From contig PMDX01000107.1 of assembly GCA_003154635.1 (NCBI GenBank), positions 1,617 through 7,822 on the forward strand: a stretch of DNA of 6,206 nucleotides, in the 5' to 3' direction. The translations under genes were made by a program, and so were the position numbers. Of the stretch, positions 1-6,139 are shown piece after piece. Position 1 is the first letter of the stretch; every line of letters starts with the position of its first letter. The stretch comes from Actinomycetota bacterium. Lineage in GTDB: Bacteria > Actinomycetota > Geothermincolia > Fen-727 > Anoxymicrobiaceae. The notes under the pieces are model-generated. The model saw only the letters and a program-made list of their open reading frames with translations. It made no database searches and was not told the DNA's origin.

Positions 1-569
1 GGGCAGCCGCGCGAGGTCATCACCGGTATGGTCTTGATCTTCTCGAAGCCGTCGATGAGCGTGAGATTCGGCCATGGAAGCGCGGTCAGGTCCTTGACGC
101 GCTCGCGATCCGGGTTGTGATGGATGCCGTCCTCACCCATGTACGAGAGCCCGTCTATCGACTCGAGATCCGGCTCACCCGTTGTCAGGTACTTGATGAG
201 CTCGACGAACGTGACCTCGCCCTCGCCCCGCACGACGAAGTCGACGCCCATTTCCAACGCCTCGTCCGGGAGGAACGACACGTGCGGCCCGCCTATCACA
301 ACGGGTATGTCGCGCGTCTCCTTGATGCGCTGGGCGAACTTGAAAGCAACCGGCGCCGTCGTAGTTATCGTCGAGATGCCTACCAGATCCGCCTCCATGA
401 CCTCTTTCCAGTCGAGCGATATCTCCTGGAAAAAGATCTTGACCTCGATGCCGAACTCCTTTTCGAGCACAGCGCCCAGCAACGGGAGCCCCAGCCTGGG
501 CAGCTTAAACTTGCTGAAAACGTGAAAGCCCGGGGCTTTTGGTTCGATGAGGACTACTTTTTTTATCAT
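1..569 (-). CDS. B12-binding radical SAM protein, N-terminal part (cut by window edge)
   Basis: This is an open frame of 189 complete codons from ATG at 569-567 that runs off the left edge without a stop. The translation begins MIKKVVLIEPKAPGF and has the hydrophobic and glycine pattern of a cobalamin-binding Rossmann domain: DLVGIST near residue 61, VVIGGPHVSFLP near 90-101, and VVRGEGEVTF at 112-121. A linker with LPWPNL (164-169) leads to MTSRGCP, whose Cys189 should be the first cysteine of the CxxxCxxC radical-SAM cluster motif; the rest lies outside the window. This order (B12 domain, RGEGE, TSRGCP) is typical of the BchE/P-methylase-like class, which performs radical methylations or cyclisations on very diverse substrates. 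No DxHxxG motif is seen in the B12 domain, as is usual for that class. Substrate cannot be told. The nearest Shine-Dalgarno (AAAGG, 576-572) is only 2 nt from the ATG; a better one lies beyond a hairpin. An in-frame TTG at 584 is an alternative start. Confidence 0.88.
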   Translation of the reverse strand, partial: MIKKVVLIEPKAPGFHVFSKFKLPRLGLPLLGAVLEKEFGIEVKIFFQEISLDWKEVMEADLVGISTITTTAPVAFKFAQRIKETRDIPVVIGGPHVSFLPDEALEMGVDFVVRGEGEVTFVELIKYLTTGEPDLESIDGLSYMGEDGIHHNPDRERVKDLTALPWPNLTLIDGFEKIKTIPVMTSRGC

Positions 570-601
570 GACCTTTCTTGGCAAAGAACGCCAAGCCCTC
601 C
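570..601 (-). promoter_or_regulatory. Shine-Dalgarno separated from the start codon by a hairpin
   Basis: On the minus strand GGAGGG (601-596) is followed directly by a perfect 6-bp inverted repeat, CTTGGC (595-590) and GCCAAG (582-577), around a 7-nt loop, then AAAGGTC and the ATG of the radical SAM gene at 569. Linear spacing from GGAGGG to ATG is 26 nt, too long for normal initiation. If the hairpin folds, the effective spacing becomes 7 nt, which is ideal. The repeat and spacings are read directly; the bridging role is inference, with precedent in phage T4 gene 25. Confidence 0.35.
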
Positions 602-614
602 AATCTGAAATTCG

Positions 615-633
615 AGATTTGATCCGCAAATCT
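615..633 (-). terminator. Inverted repeat just after the toxin gene, weak terminator or attenuator candidate
   Basis: A perfect 7-bp inverted repeat, AGATTTG (633-627) and CAAATCT (621-615), with a 5-nt loop, lies 13 nt past the toxin stop codon. It is A/T-rich and is not followed by a U-run, so it does not meet the standard for an intrinsic terminator. Its 3' arm can also pair with AGATT at 606-602, giving a competing hairpin next to the downstream ribosome binding site. A read-through control element is possible but unproven. Confidence 0.25.
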
Positions 634-646
634 TGCCGCCGCTCTA

Positions 647-1105
647 TTATTTATTAAGATATTCATCGAGCGTCATTACCTGCAACCCCTCCACCGCCCC
701 GAGACCGGGCCTCACGGTGACGAGAGCCGTGGCTCCCGCCTCGAGCGCGGTCGCCAGGATGATGCAATCCGCCATTTTCAACCCGTGCTCGGCACGCAAG
801 CCGGCGGCGCGGGAAGCTACCTCCTTGTCGACGGCCACCATCTGGAGATTGGGCATCTCGTGAAAAAACATACGGTAGAGGTCGACGAGGCTGTCCAGGC
901 CGAGCTCCATGGGCCGGATGAGCACCTCGGCAAACGTGATGGTCGATACTATCCCGATACACTGACCGTCCTGCACCCGCTGGAGCACCTGGCTGGTCAG
1001 GTCGGACTGCTCCGCACCCTCGAAGTGGTGGATGAACACCGATGTATCGAGAGCGACCTTCTTGTGGTCGGCAAGCTCTTTCTTTACGCGCTTGTCTTTT
1101 GCCAC
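647..1105 (-). CDS. vapC: PIN-domain toxin, VapC-like
   Basis: This 152-residue PIN-domain protein is the predicted toxin of a type II toxin-antitoxin pair; VapC proteins are Mg-dependent ribonucleases that cut tRNA or rRNA. Visible active-site residues are Asp20 in VALDTSVFIHHFE, Glu60 in TFAEVL, and Asp113 in KMADCIILATA. The final strand reads LVTVRPGL (128-135) where VapC proteins normally have a T-N/x-D motif, so the fourth acidic residue appears to be missing (Arg132 in its place). The length is slightly above the usual 130-140 because of a lysine-rich N-terminal tail before the first strand. The start is GTG at 1105; no other in-frame start precedes the domain, and a long purine stretch (1122-1108) supplies the ribosome binding site. 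The start lies inside the antitoxin gene (22-bp overlap), which implies translational coupling. Loss of full nuclease activity is possible, though three of four catalytic acids remain. RNA target unknown. Confidence 0.9.
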   Translation of the reverse strand: MAKDKRVKKELADHKKVALDTSVFIHHFEGAEQSDLTSQVLQRVQDGQCIGIVSTITFAEVLIRPMELGLDSLVDLYRMFFHEMPNLQMVAVDKEVASRAAGLRAEHGLKMADCIILATALEAGATALVTVRPGLGAVEGLQVMTLDEYLNK

Positions 1106-1329
1106 GACTCCCTCTCCCCCTCGAGGTACTCACCCGATTCAGAACCGGACCAGACCTCGGCGCCCAATCCGCGCGCGAACTCAACGAGATTCTGCGGCCT
1201 GGGCAACATGACTACCATGCCATCCCTGTAGTCGAAGACGATCTTGTCGCCTTCCTTGATCTTGAGGACGTCACGGGCCTTTTTTGGTATGACGACCTGG
1301 TACTTGGAGCTTACCGTCGCGGTGTCCAT
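1084..1329 (-). CDS. vapB: AbrB/MazE-fold antitoxin, VapB-like
   Basis: This 81-residue protein is the predicted antitoxin and autorepressor paired with the downstream PIN toxin. Residues 4-45 form a SpoVT/AbrB swapped-hairpin DNA-binding domain: TVSSKYQVVIPKKARDVLKI followed by the EGDKIVF turn and MVVMLPRP strand. Residues 46-81 are an acidic, probably unfolded tail (GSESGEYLEGERESW), the part that in this family wraps round the toxin active site. The start is ATG at 1329, with AAGGAG at 1340-1335 spaced 5 nt away. The gene ends inside the toxin coding region, so the two are surely co-transcribed. Family knowledge says the dimer or the toxin-antitoxin complex represses its own promoter; palindromes just upstream fit this. 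A lone AbrB-type regulator is unlikely given the overlap. Confidence 0.92.
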   Translation of the reverse strand: MDTATVSSKYQVVIPKKARDVLKIKEGDKIVFDYRDGMVVMLPRPQNLVEFARGLGAEVWSGSESGEYLEGERESWQKTSA

Positions 1330-1350
1330 TTTCGCTCCTTGTTTGAATTT

Positions 1351-1379
1351 TCCTCTTGATGGAGGAGTTTAACATATGT
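1351..1379 (-). promoter_or_regulatory. Palindromes overlapping the promoter, candidate operator
   Basis: Two short inverted repeats lie in and just after the candidate promoter. ACATATGT (1379-1372) is a perfect 8-bp palindrome in the spacer between the -35 and -10 hexamers. TCCTC (1366-1362) and GAGGA (1355-1351) form a 5-bp inverted repeat round a 6-nt loop near the expected transcription start. AbrB-fold antitoxins bind as dimers to such sites to repress their own operon. The sites are seen; the binding is inferred. Confidence 0.3.
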
Positions 1380-1394
1380 ACTACCATTCTGCAA
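1366..1394 (-). promoter_or_regulatory. Candidate sigma-70-type promoter for the toxin-antitoxin operon
   Basis: On the minus strand TTGCAG (1394-1389) is a partial -35 match and TAAACT (1371-1366) a 4-of-6 -10 match, with exactly 17 nt between them. The stretch 1341-1448 is clearly richer in A+T than the flanking genes. Initiation would fall near 1358, leaving a leader of about 30 nt before the antitoxin ATG. A different reading frame for the -10 (TATGTT) would give poor spacing. Neither hexamer is strong, as expected for a repressed operon. No clear terminator for the upstream kinase gene was found in this gap, so read-through from the four-gene operon is possible. Confidence 0.4.
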
Positions 1395-1448
1395 TAAGTA
1401 AGGGCTATTGTTAAAAGGTCTTACCGATAGGAAATTTGTAGTAGGAAC

Positions 1449-2984
1449 TTAAGCCTCTTCGTTCAACGCGCGTCCGGCTTTGGAGAGAGCGGGGTAGATA
1501 TCTTGGAAGGCGGCAAACAACTCCTGGTAACGTGACGCGTTAGCCAGGTCCGGCTGGAACGTTTCGCGGAGCTTCAGGACCTTCTTGATGTGCTTGTAGT
1601 CGCCGAATATCCCGAGGCCGACCGCCACCGCCAAGGCTACCCCGAGCGCTCCAGCCTCCTGGGGGCAGGCGAGCGCTTCCACGGGCTTGCCCGTCACGTC
1701 GGCCATGATATGCATCCATGCGTCGCTCTTGGCCCCGCCACCGATCGCGCGAAGTGACTTGATGGGCATGCCGTGGCGTTCGACCTCCTCGACCATCCAC
1801 CGGAGATTATAGGCGACTCCCTCGTACACCGCGCGAAGAAGGTGCTCGCGTCGGTGCTCGAGTGAGAGGTTGAAAAAGGATGCTCTGAGCGTCGTGTCGC
1901 CTACCGGCGAGCGCTCTCCGAACATCCATGGCGTGAAGACGAGGTTTTCCGCCCCGGGTTTCACACCGGCGACTATCTCGTCGAAGACGGCGAATATCGC
2001 CATCTCGTCAGGACCCGCCCTCTCCCTTTCCGCCGCTGTCGCGAGGTTGTCGGCGAACCACTTGAGGCAAAGGCCGGCGGTCTCCGACTCCCCCAGCATG
2101 ATGAACATCGATGGGTCGGGAGAAGCCACCGAGACGATTCCGTTCTTCGGGATGTTCTTCGGTTTCGAGAGCGACAGGCAAAGCCAGCTCGAAGTGCCGA
2201 GGTAGACGTGAGCGTCGCCGTTCTCGAGGGCGCCGGAGCCGGTTGCCGCCGCTGGGATGTCCGCCATTCCCGCGATGACCGGCGTCCCTTCCGCCAGGCC
2301 CATATCCCGGGCAGCGGCGTCGGTAAGGCCGCCGACGATATCGATGCTCCTGCGCACCGTAGGCATCTTCTCCAGCGGAACGCTCACAAGCCTCGCCAGC
2401 ATCGAAGACCACTCGCGAGTCTTGTTGTCCAGCAGGCCCGTACCTCCCGCGCCGGAGTGGTCCATCGAGAACTCACCGGTTGCCCGCAGAACCAGGTAGC
2501 CCGTCACGTCGAGAAACGCGTGGGTATCGGAGAAAAGCGCGGGCTCGTTATCCTTGAGCCAGGCCAGCTTGCAGACCACGTCCTTGCCGGTTGGAAGAGC
2601 GCCCGCGATAAGCGTGAAAATGCGCTTCCCTCCGAGGCGGCGGATGAGTCGCTCGGCCTGTTCGTCGGCGCGGCTATCGAGCCAGACTATCGCCTGGCTC
2701 AGCAGCTCGCCCGCCGCGTTCACAGGAATGATACCTATCATCTGGCCCGCAAAGCCGATGCCCCTGACGCGGGACGGGTCGACGCCTGTCTCGTCGAGGA
2801 GCCGGCGCGTACCCGCGGTGACGGCGCGCCACCAGTCTTCCGGGTCCTGTTCGGCCCAGTTCGGCCTGGGATAGCTGACTTTGTACGGCTGGAAAGCCCC
2901 CGCGATGATGTTACCGTCTGTGTCGGCGAGAACAGACTTGCTCCCGCCCGTACCTACATCATGCCCGATGAGAAGATCGGCCAT
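1449..2984 (-). CDS. FGGY-family carbohydrate kinase (xylulokinase-like)
   Basis: This 511-residue protein is a full-length cytoplasmic FGGY kinase, which transfers phosphate from ATP to a sugar or polyol. The N-terminal ATP-binding strand is GHDVGTGGSKSVLAD (7-21, Asp9). The WLDSRADEQ motif follows at 101-109 and KLAWLKDNEP at 139-148. The probable catalytic base is Asp242 in AGMADIPAAATGSG, followed by YLGTSSWL (261-268). The C-terminal FGGY signature region is AIGGGAKSDAW (413-423) to PQEAGALGVALA (441-452). All expected motifs are intact. Family members act on xylulose, ribulose, glycerol, erythritol and others; the closest feel is xylulokinase, but specificity cannot be fixed by eye. The start is ATG at 2984, preceded by GTGAGGG (2994-2988), only 12 nt after the dehydrogenase stop. 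It is the last gene of the four-gene operon. Its place beside corrinoid methyl-transfer genes suggests the substrate is a polyol or sugar left after demethylation (inference). Confidence 0.93.
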   Translation of the reverse strand: MADLLIGHDVGTGGSKSVLADTDGNIIAGAFQPYKVSYPRPNWAEQDPEDWWRAVTAGTRRLLDETGVDPSRVRGIGFAGQMIGIIPVNAAGELLSQAIVWLDSRADEQAERLIRRLGGKRIFTLIAGALPTGKDVVCKLAWLKDNEPALFSDTHAFLDVTGYLVLRATGEFSMDHSGAGGTGLLDNKTREWSSMLARLVSVPLEKMPTVRRSIDIVGGLTDAAARDMGLAEGTPVIAGMADIPAAATGSGALENGDAHVYLGTSSWLCLSLSKPKNIPKNGIVSVASPDPSMFIMLGESETAGLCLKWFADNLATAAERERAGPDEMAIFAVFDEIVAGVKPGAENLVFTPWMFGERSPVGDTTLRASFFNLSLEHRREHLLRAVYEGVAYNLRWMVEEVERHGMPIKSLRAIGGGAKSDAWMHIMADVTGKPVEALACPQEAGALGVALAVAVGLGIFGDYKHIKKVLKLRETFQPDLANASRYQELFAAFQDIYPALSKAGRALNEEA

Positions 2985-2996
2985 CCGCCCTCACGA

Positions 2997-4217
2997 TCAC
3001 AGTTTGAAGTCGACGCTCTGTACGTTACCGTCTTTGTCGACATGTTCGATGAAAATTGGGACGCCGCCTTCGCCCATGCTTGTACCTTTGAGGACCTGCC
3101 CGGCGAGCTCGAGCATGTCGGCTGGCACGACGCCCGCCTCGGGCGGGAATACTCCCTTCTTGGTTATCTGACCACGGCTCATCATGATGACACCGAGAGC
3201 GGCAGGGATACCCGTGCCTTCCCCCGCGCCCGCGCCTTTGGAGAACATCGAAAAGACGTATGCGTGTGGGTCGCCGTCCTTAGTGCCCTTGACCTCGACC
3301 TTGAGACAGCCGGTCGGCTCCCTCAGGCCGGCGGCTTTGATGAAACCAGGCCGCCTGGAGATAATGTACTGGACCGCGAACTCGATCGGGACGACCTCGC
3401 AACCCTGCACTATCAGCGGTTCCTCGGTGCATATGCCGAGCGCAACCGTATCCATCGTGAGCTGGAAGTAATCCAGGGGCAGCACGAAGCCCATGTTGGT
3501 GACGCGCTTCACGCCTTTGAAGTGCTTCGGCATGGTTATGGTCTCGGGATGCGGGTACGGGTAGACAGGAAAAGTGCCGATACCTTTGAACTCGGTGTCG
3601 GTCACAAACTTCCGCCCGCTCTCCTCGAGCATCCTCACGCTGATGAACTCACCGTCGACAAATAACGGGATATCGCTGGTCATCGCGTGGATGCGGTGCT
3701 TGATGACGCCTCCCCCCTCGGAGGGTTCGCCGCCGTGTGCGTGGTAGATGTTTACCTCTTCGACCTGGTCGAGCATCGTGTCGGCGCACCAGCGCGCGAT
3801 GACGTTCGCCATACCTGGCGAGTTGCCCATACCGATGAGGGCGCTGATGCCGGCGGCTTTTGCCTCATCGTCGAGCTCGAGCATCCGCTCGGTCGCGTCG
3901 AGGTCGTCACAGACATCGACGTAGTCCACGCCCGCTTCGATGGCGGCCATGAGTATGGGAGGTCCGTACGTATAGAAAGGACCGACGGTGTTCAGTACTA
4001 TCTTCGAGCCCTCTATCGCGGCCTTGAGACTCGCCGGATCGTCGGCGTCGACCTCGATGGCGGACACCTTGTCGCTAAGGCTTTCCGCGGCTTCGCAGGC
4101 AGCGTCGTAACGCTTCTCGCCTATCACTATCTCGTCGAAGAAGTCCAACGAGTCAAGGGTCTTGACGGCGACGCTCCCGATGCCGCCGCATCCCCCGAGC
4201 ACGGTTATCTTTGACAT
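2997..4217 (-). CDS. Saccharopine dehydrogenase-like NAD(P)-dependent oxidoreductase
   Basis: This 406-residue protein belongs to the saccharopine dehydrogenase superfamily, whose members oxidise or form secondary-amine (opine-type) bonds, though many are uncharacterised. Residues 1-20 make a Rossmann nucleotide loop, ITVLGGCGGIGSVAV (GxGGxG at 9-14). Other family hallmarks are NTVGPFYTYG (76-85), VDYVDVCDD (97-105), GMGNSPGMANV (129-139) and, near the C-terminus, GEGTGIPAALG (332-342) with GVFPPEAG (355-362). No transmembrane segment or signal peptide is seen, so it is cytoplasmic. The start is ATG at 4217, with GGAGG at 4228-4224 spaced 6 nt away. The gene sits 36 nt after the corrinoid protein and 12 nt before the kinase. 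True lysine biosynthesis is unlikely because no lysine gene is nearby. A dehydrogenase acting on the demethylated product, or a carboxynorspermidine-dehydrogenase-like enzyme, are alternatives. The exact reaction is unknown. Confidence 0.87.
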   Translation of the reverse strand: MSKITVLGGCGGIGSVAVKTLDSLDFFDEIVIGEKRYDAACEAAESLSDKVSAIEVDADDPASLKAAIEGSKIVLNTVGPFYTYGPPILMAAIEAGVDYVDVCDDLDATERMLELDDEAKAAGISALIGMGNSPGMANVIARWCADTMLDQVEEVNIYHAHGGEPSEGGGVIKHRIHAMTSDIPLFVDGEFISVRMLEESGRKFVTDTEFKGIGTFPVYPYPHPETITMPKHFKGVKRVTNMGFVLPLDYFQLTMDTVALGICTEEPLIVQGCEVVPIEFAVQYIISRRPGFIKAAGLREPTGCLKVEVKGTKDGDPHAYVFSMFSKGAGAGEGTGIPAALGVIMMSRGQITKKGVFPPEAGVVPADMLELAGQVLKGTSMGEGGVPIFIEHVDKDGNVQSVDFKL

Positions 4218-4253
4218 CTCATACCTCCATATTTCATGACAGGGGCCGGCCGG

Positions 4254-4889
4254 TCAGGCGCCGACGAACCCGTCGAAGATGCGGACGGCCTCGACCGCGT
4301 CACGGCCGACCGCGTCCACGCCCATCCTCCGAGCGAGCTCATCGGTAGTGCAGGCGCCCCCGATGGCGATCTTGATCTGGTCGCGGAGGCCGGCCGCCTC
4401 CAGTGCGCGAACCACTGCTCCTATCGATTCGACCATAGGAGTGAGAAGGACCGAAAGACCTACGGCAACCGCGTTGTTGGCGCGGACAGCTTCAACTACC
4501 TTGTCCTCGGGGACGTCCGTCCCGAGATCTATTACCTCGTAACCGGTACTGGAGAGCATCGTGCCGACGAGGTTCTTGCCTATATCGTGGACGTCACCTT
4601 TGACCGTACAAAGTACCACGGCCCCTTTTACCCCCATGCTTCCGGCTTGAAGCCGGGGCTCCAGCACTTCGAGCCCTTCTTTCATACCTTCGCCGGCGAG
4701 CACGAGGTCGGCCAGGAAGTACTCTCCGCTCTCGAACAGCTCACCTACGCCGACCATGCCGGCGCACATGCTCTGGAGAATTGCGTTGGGGTCTTCGCCG
4801 GAATCCAGCGCATCGCGGACGAGCGGTGCAATCGCATCCAGATCGAGGTCTGTGACCGCCCGTTTGACCTTCTCCAGGTAATCCCCCAT
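4254..4889 (-). CDS. Corrinoid methyl-carrier protein (MtbC/MttC/MtaC-like)
   Basis: This 211-residue protein carries a methyl group on cobalamin between two methyltransferases. Residues 1-85 form the helical cap domain found in methionine synthase and methylamine corrinoid proteins (GVGELFESGEYFLADLVLAG at 47-66). Residues 87-211 are the B12-binding Rossmann domain. The base-off/His-on motif DxHxxG is GDVHDIGKNL (98-107), with His101 the expected lower cobalt ligand. GLSVLLTPM (144-152) and AIGGACTTDE (175-184) contact the nucleotide tail in relatives. The length matches free-standing corrinoid proteins, so this is not a truncated methionine synthase. The start is ATG at 4889, with GGGAGGG (4900-4894) 4 nt upstream. 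It lies 50 nt after the UroD-family methyltransferase, its probable partner. The methyl donor cannot be told: methanol, methylamines, methoxylated aromatics, betaines and methylated sugars are all possible in this family. Confidence 0.95.
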   Translation of the reverse strand: MGDYLEKVKRAVTDLDLDAIAPLVRDALDSGEDPNAILQSMCAGMVGVGELFESGEYFLADLVLAGEGMKEGLEVLEPRLQAGSMGVKGAVVLCTVKGDVHDIGKNLVGTMLSSTGYEVIDLGTDVPEDKVVEAVRANNAVAVGLSVLLTPMVESIGAVVRALEAAGLRDQIKIAIGGACTTDELARRMGVDAVGRDAVEAVRIFDGFVGA

Positions 4890-4939
4890 CGATCCCTCCC
4901 TGCCGGTCTCGCTTCTTGAGCGGAGTCAGGTAATGACTA

Positions 4940-6106
4940 CTATACGCTCAGTGGGTAGCGCCCGTACTCCCGGCCCGCTTCCACCATCCATCGAAGTCTC
5001 TCCACGGATATCGCCGGGTGGCTGTGGTCAGGGCCGAGGATATAACCTCCGCCCGGTCCGGCATCATGGATCGCGCGGCGCACTGCTTCGAAGACCTCTT
5101 CCCTGGAGGCATCGACGAGAATGTGAGAGACGTCGATGTTGCCTATCAGGCACATGCGGTCGCCGACGAGCTCCTTTGCCCTGGAAAGCTCCATGCCGGC
5201 CGTCGGCTCCAGCGGGTGTACCGCATCGAACCCCCAGTCGGCAAACCGCTCCAGCAGGGACTCCGTGTTCCCGCAAGAGTGGATAACGATCTTCAATCCA
5301 AGGGAGTGCGCCGTCTCGGTTATCCGCCGGTAAGAATCGCCGAACAGTTCCTCGATCATCTTTGGGTTGAGCATCGGCCCGGAGCGATAACACAGGTCGT
5401 CCGTGTAGATAGCGCCCGGGATTCCCGCATCGGCTTCAGCCTCGAGTAGCACGCAGAAAAGGTCGGTGTAGAATCTCACCATGCGGTCTATCAAGCTTCG
5501 CTCCTTGCGGATCGAGATGACGAAGCGCTCGAAGCCCATGGGCTGCCAGATGCTCTCGAAGATACCGTAGTTGCAGAAACCGAAGATGAACAACCTCTCG
5601 CCAAAGCTCTTCTGGATGCGACCGAACACCCTGTTGACCTTCTCCGGCAACCTGAAGATGGGCTTCTTGTCCCAGGCGTCCCATGCTGAAGGGCTCGTTA
5701 TCAGGCCGGTCCGGTATATAGGGTTGCCCATATTGCCTTTTTCGTCCATCGCAAAGTCGTTCACTCTGCCGAAAATATCCGTGATAGTCCTGGAATCGGC
5801 AAGGCGTAATACCGGGAAGTAAGGTAGCCAGACAGAGTCATAACCCATTCTTACGGCAGCCTCCGCGCCAAGGTTCGTCAACTGCTCGAGGACCTTGTCA
5901 AGCACGAAAGCGGTGTTTACGTGAGGCAGGACCTTATCAAGCAGATCGGAGACGCGCGGGTTGGCGATCAACGGCCCGAGCGGGCTCGGTTTCTTGCCGA
6001 GGATCTCGATGTCAGTGGAGAACTCGTTCATGAGATCGAACGTCGGTACGCGGTCGGGCTCTCTGAGTTCGAGTGCGGCTCGCACCCTCTCGTGGCTTGC
6101 TGACAT
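4940..6106 (-). CDS. Uroporphyrinogen decarboxylase-family methyltransferase (MtaA/CmuA-like)
   Basis: This 388-residue TIM-barrel protein belongs to the UroD superfamily branch that moves methyl groups to or from corrinoid proteins. Key regions are ERVRAALELREPDRVP (6-21), YTDDLCYRSGPMLNPKM (234-250), IHSCGNTESLLERFADWG (275-292, zinc-type His276-x-Cys278), CLIGNID (319-325) and GGGYILGPDHSHP (352-364). The RQAGR substrate motif of genuine heme-pathway UroD is absent, so heme synthesis is excluded. The third zinc cysteine of MtaA/MtbA is not at its usual C-terminal place; His361 may replace it. The frame stays open upstream to TTG 6157 and ATG 6139, but ATG 6106 is preferred: AAGGA sits 8 nt upstream, the protein then begins where relatives begin, and a promoter overlaps the upstream alternatives. 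It is the first gene of the operon and is followed by its likely corrinoid partner. It could be the substrate:corrinoid enzyme or the methylcorrinoid:acceptor enzyme. Confidence 0.88.
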   Translation of the reverse strand: MSASHERVRAALELREPDRVPTFDLMNEFSTDIEILGKKPSPLGPLIANPRVSDLLDKVLPHVNTAFVLDKVLEQLTNLGAEAAVRMGYDSVWLPYFPVLRLADSRTITDIFGRVNDFAMDEKGNMGNPIYRTGLITSPSAWDAWDKKPIFRLPEKVNRVFGRIQKSFGERLFIFGFCNYGIFESIWQPMGFERFVISIRKERSLIDRMVRFYTDLFCVLLEAEADAGIPGAIYTDDLCYRSGPMLNPKMIEELFGDSYRRITETAHSLGLKIVIHSCGNTESLLERFADWGFDAVHPLEPTAGMELSRAKELVGDRMCLIGNIDVSHILVDASREEVFEAVRRAIHDAGPGGGYILGPDHSHPAISVERLRWMVEAGREYGRYPLSV

Positions 6107-6113
6107 AGGCAGG

Positions 6114-6120
6114 ATCCTTT
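6114..6120 (-). promoter_or_regulatory. Ribosome binding site that decides the methyltransferase start
   Basis: AAAGGAT on the minus strand, with the AAGGA core (6119-6115) 8 nt before ATG at 6106, is a normal Shine-Dalgarno. The upstream ATG at 6139 has GGAG only 3 nt away, and TTG at 6157 has no convincing site at normal spacing. This supports a 388-residue product rather than 399 or 405. Confidence 0.6.
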
Positions 6121-6139
6121 CGCTCCAAAGCGATTTCAT

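Noticed and set aside
117..608. Long plus-strand open frames opposite the radical SAM gene
   Set aside because: They are antisense to a convincing B12-binding/radical SAM frame that runs off the window edge, and their translations show no recognisable domain, only arginine- and serine-rich composition.
1395..1448. GTAAG/CTTAC inverted repeat after the kinase stop as a terminator
   Set aside because: The stem is only 5 bp with a 17-nt loop and no T-tract follows on the minus strand.
2208..3665. 485-residue plus-strand open frame spanning the kinase and dehydrogenase
   Set aside because: It is a mirror frame of two well-supported genes; it crosses both genes and their junction, lacks any family motif and has no ribosome binding site logic. 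High G+C at third positions keeps such frames open.
4240..4256. GGCCGGCC palindrome with TGAC/GTCA arms just at the corrinoid stop codon
   Set aside because: Pairing is interrupted by mismatches, there is no U-run, and the next gene follows within 36 nt with a strong ribosome binding site, so a terminator is not supported.
4254..4889. Fragment of methionine synthase MetH
   Set aside because: The protein is complete as a cap plus B12 domain, has its own start and ribosome binding site, and no homocysteine, folate or activation domain is adjacent.
4236..4919. 227-residue plus-strand open frame opposite the corrinoid gene
   Set aside because: It is a shadow of the corrinoid protein frame, which carries the DxHxxG motif; no domain is recognisable in the shadow.
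4940..6106. Genuine heme-pathway uroporphyrinogen decarboxylase (HemE)
   Set aside because: The N-terminal RQAGR-type substrate motif is absent, an HxCG metal motif is present, and the neighbour is a corrinoid methyl carrier.
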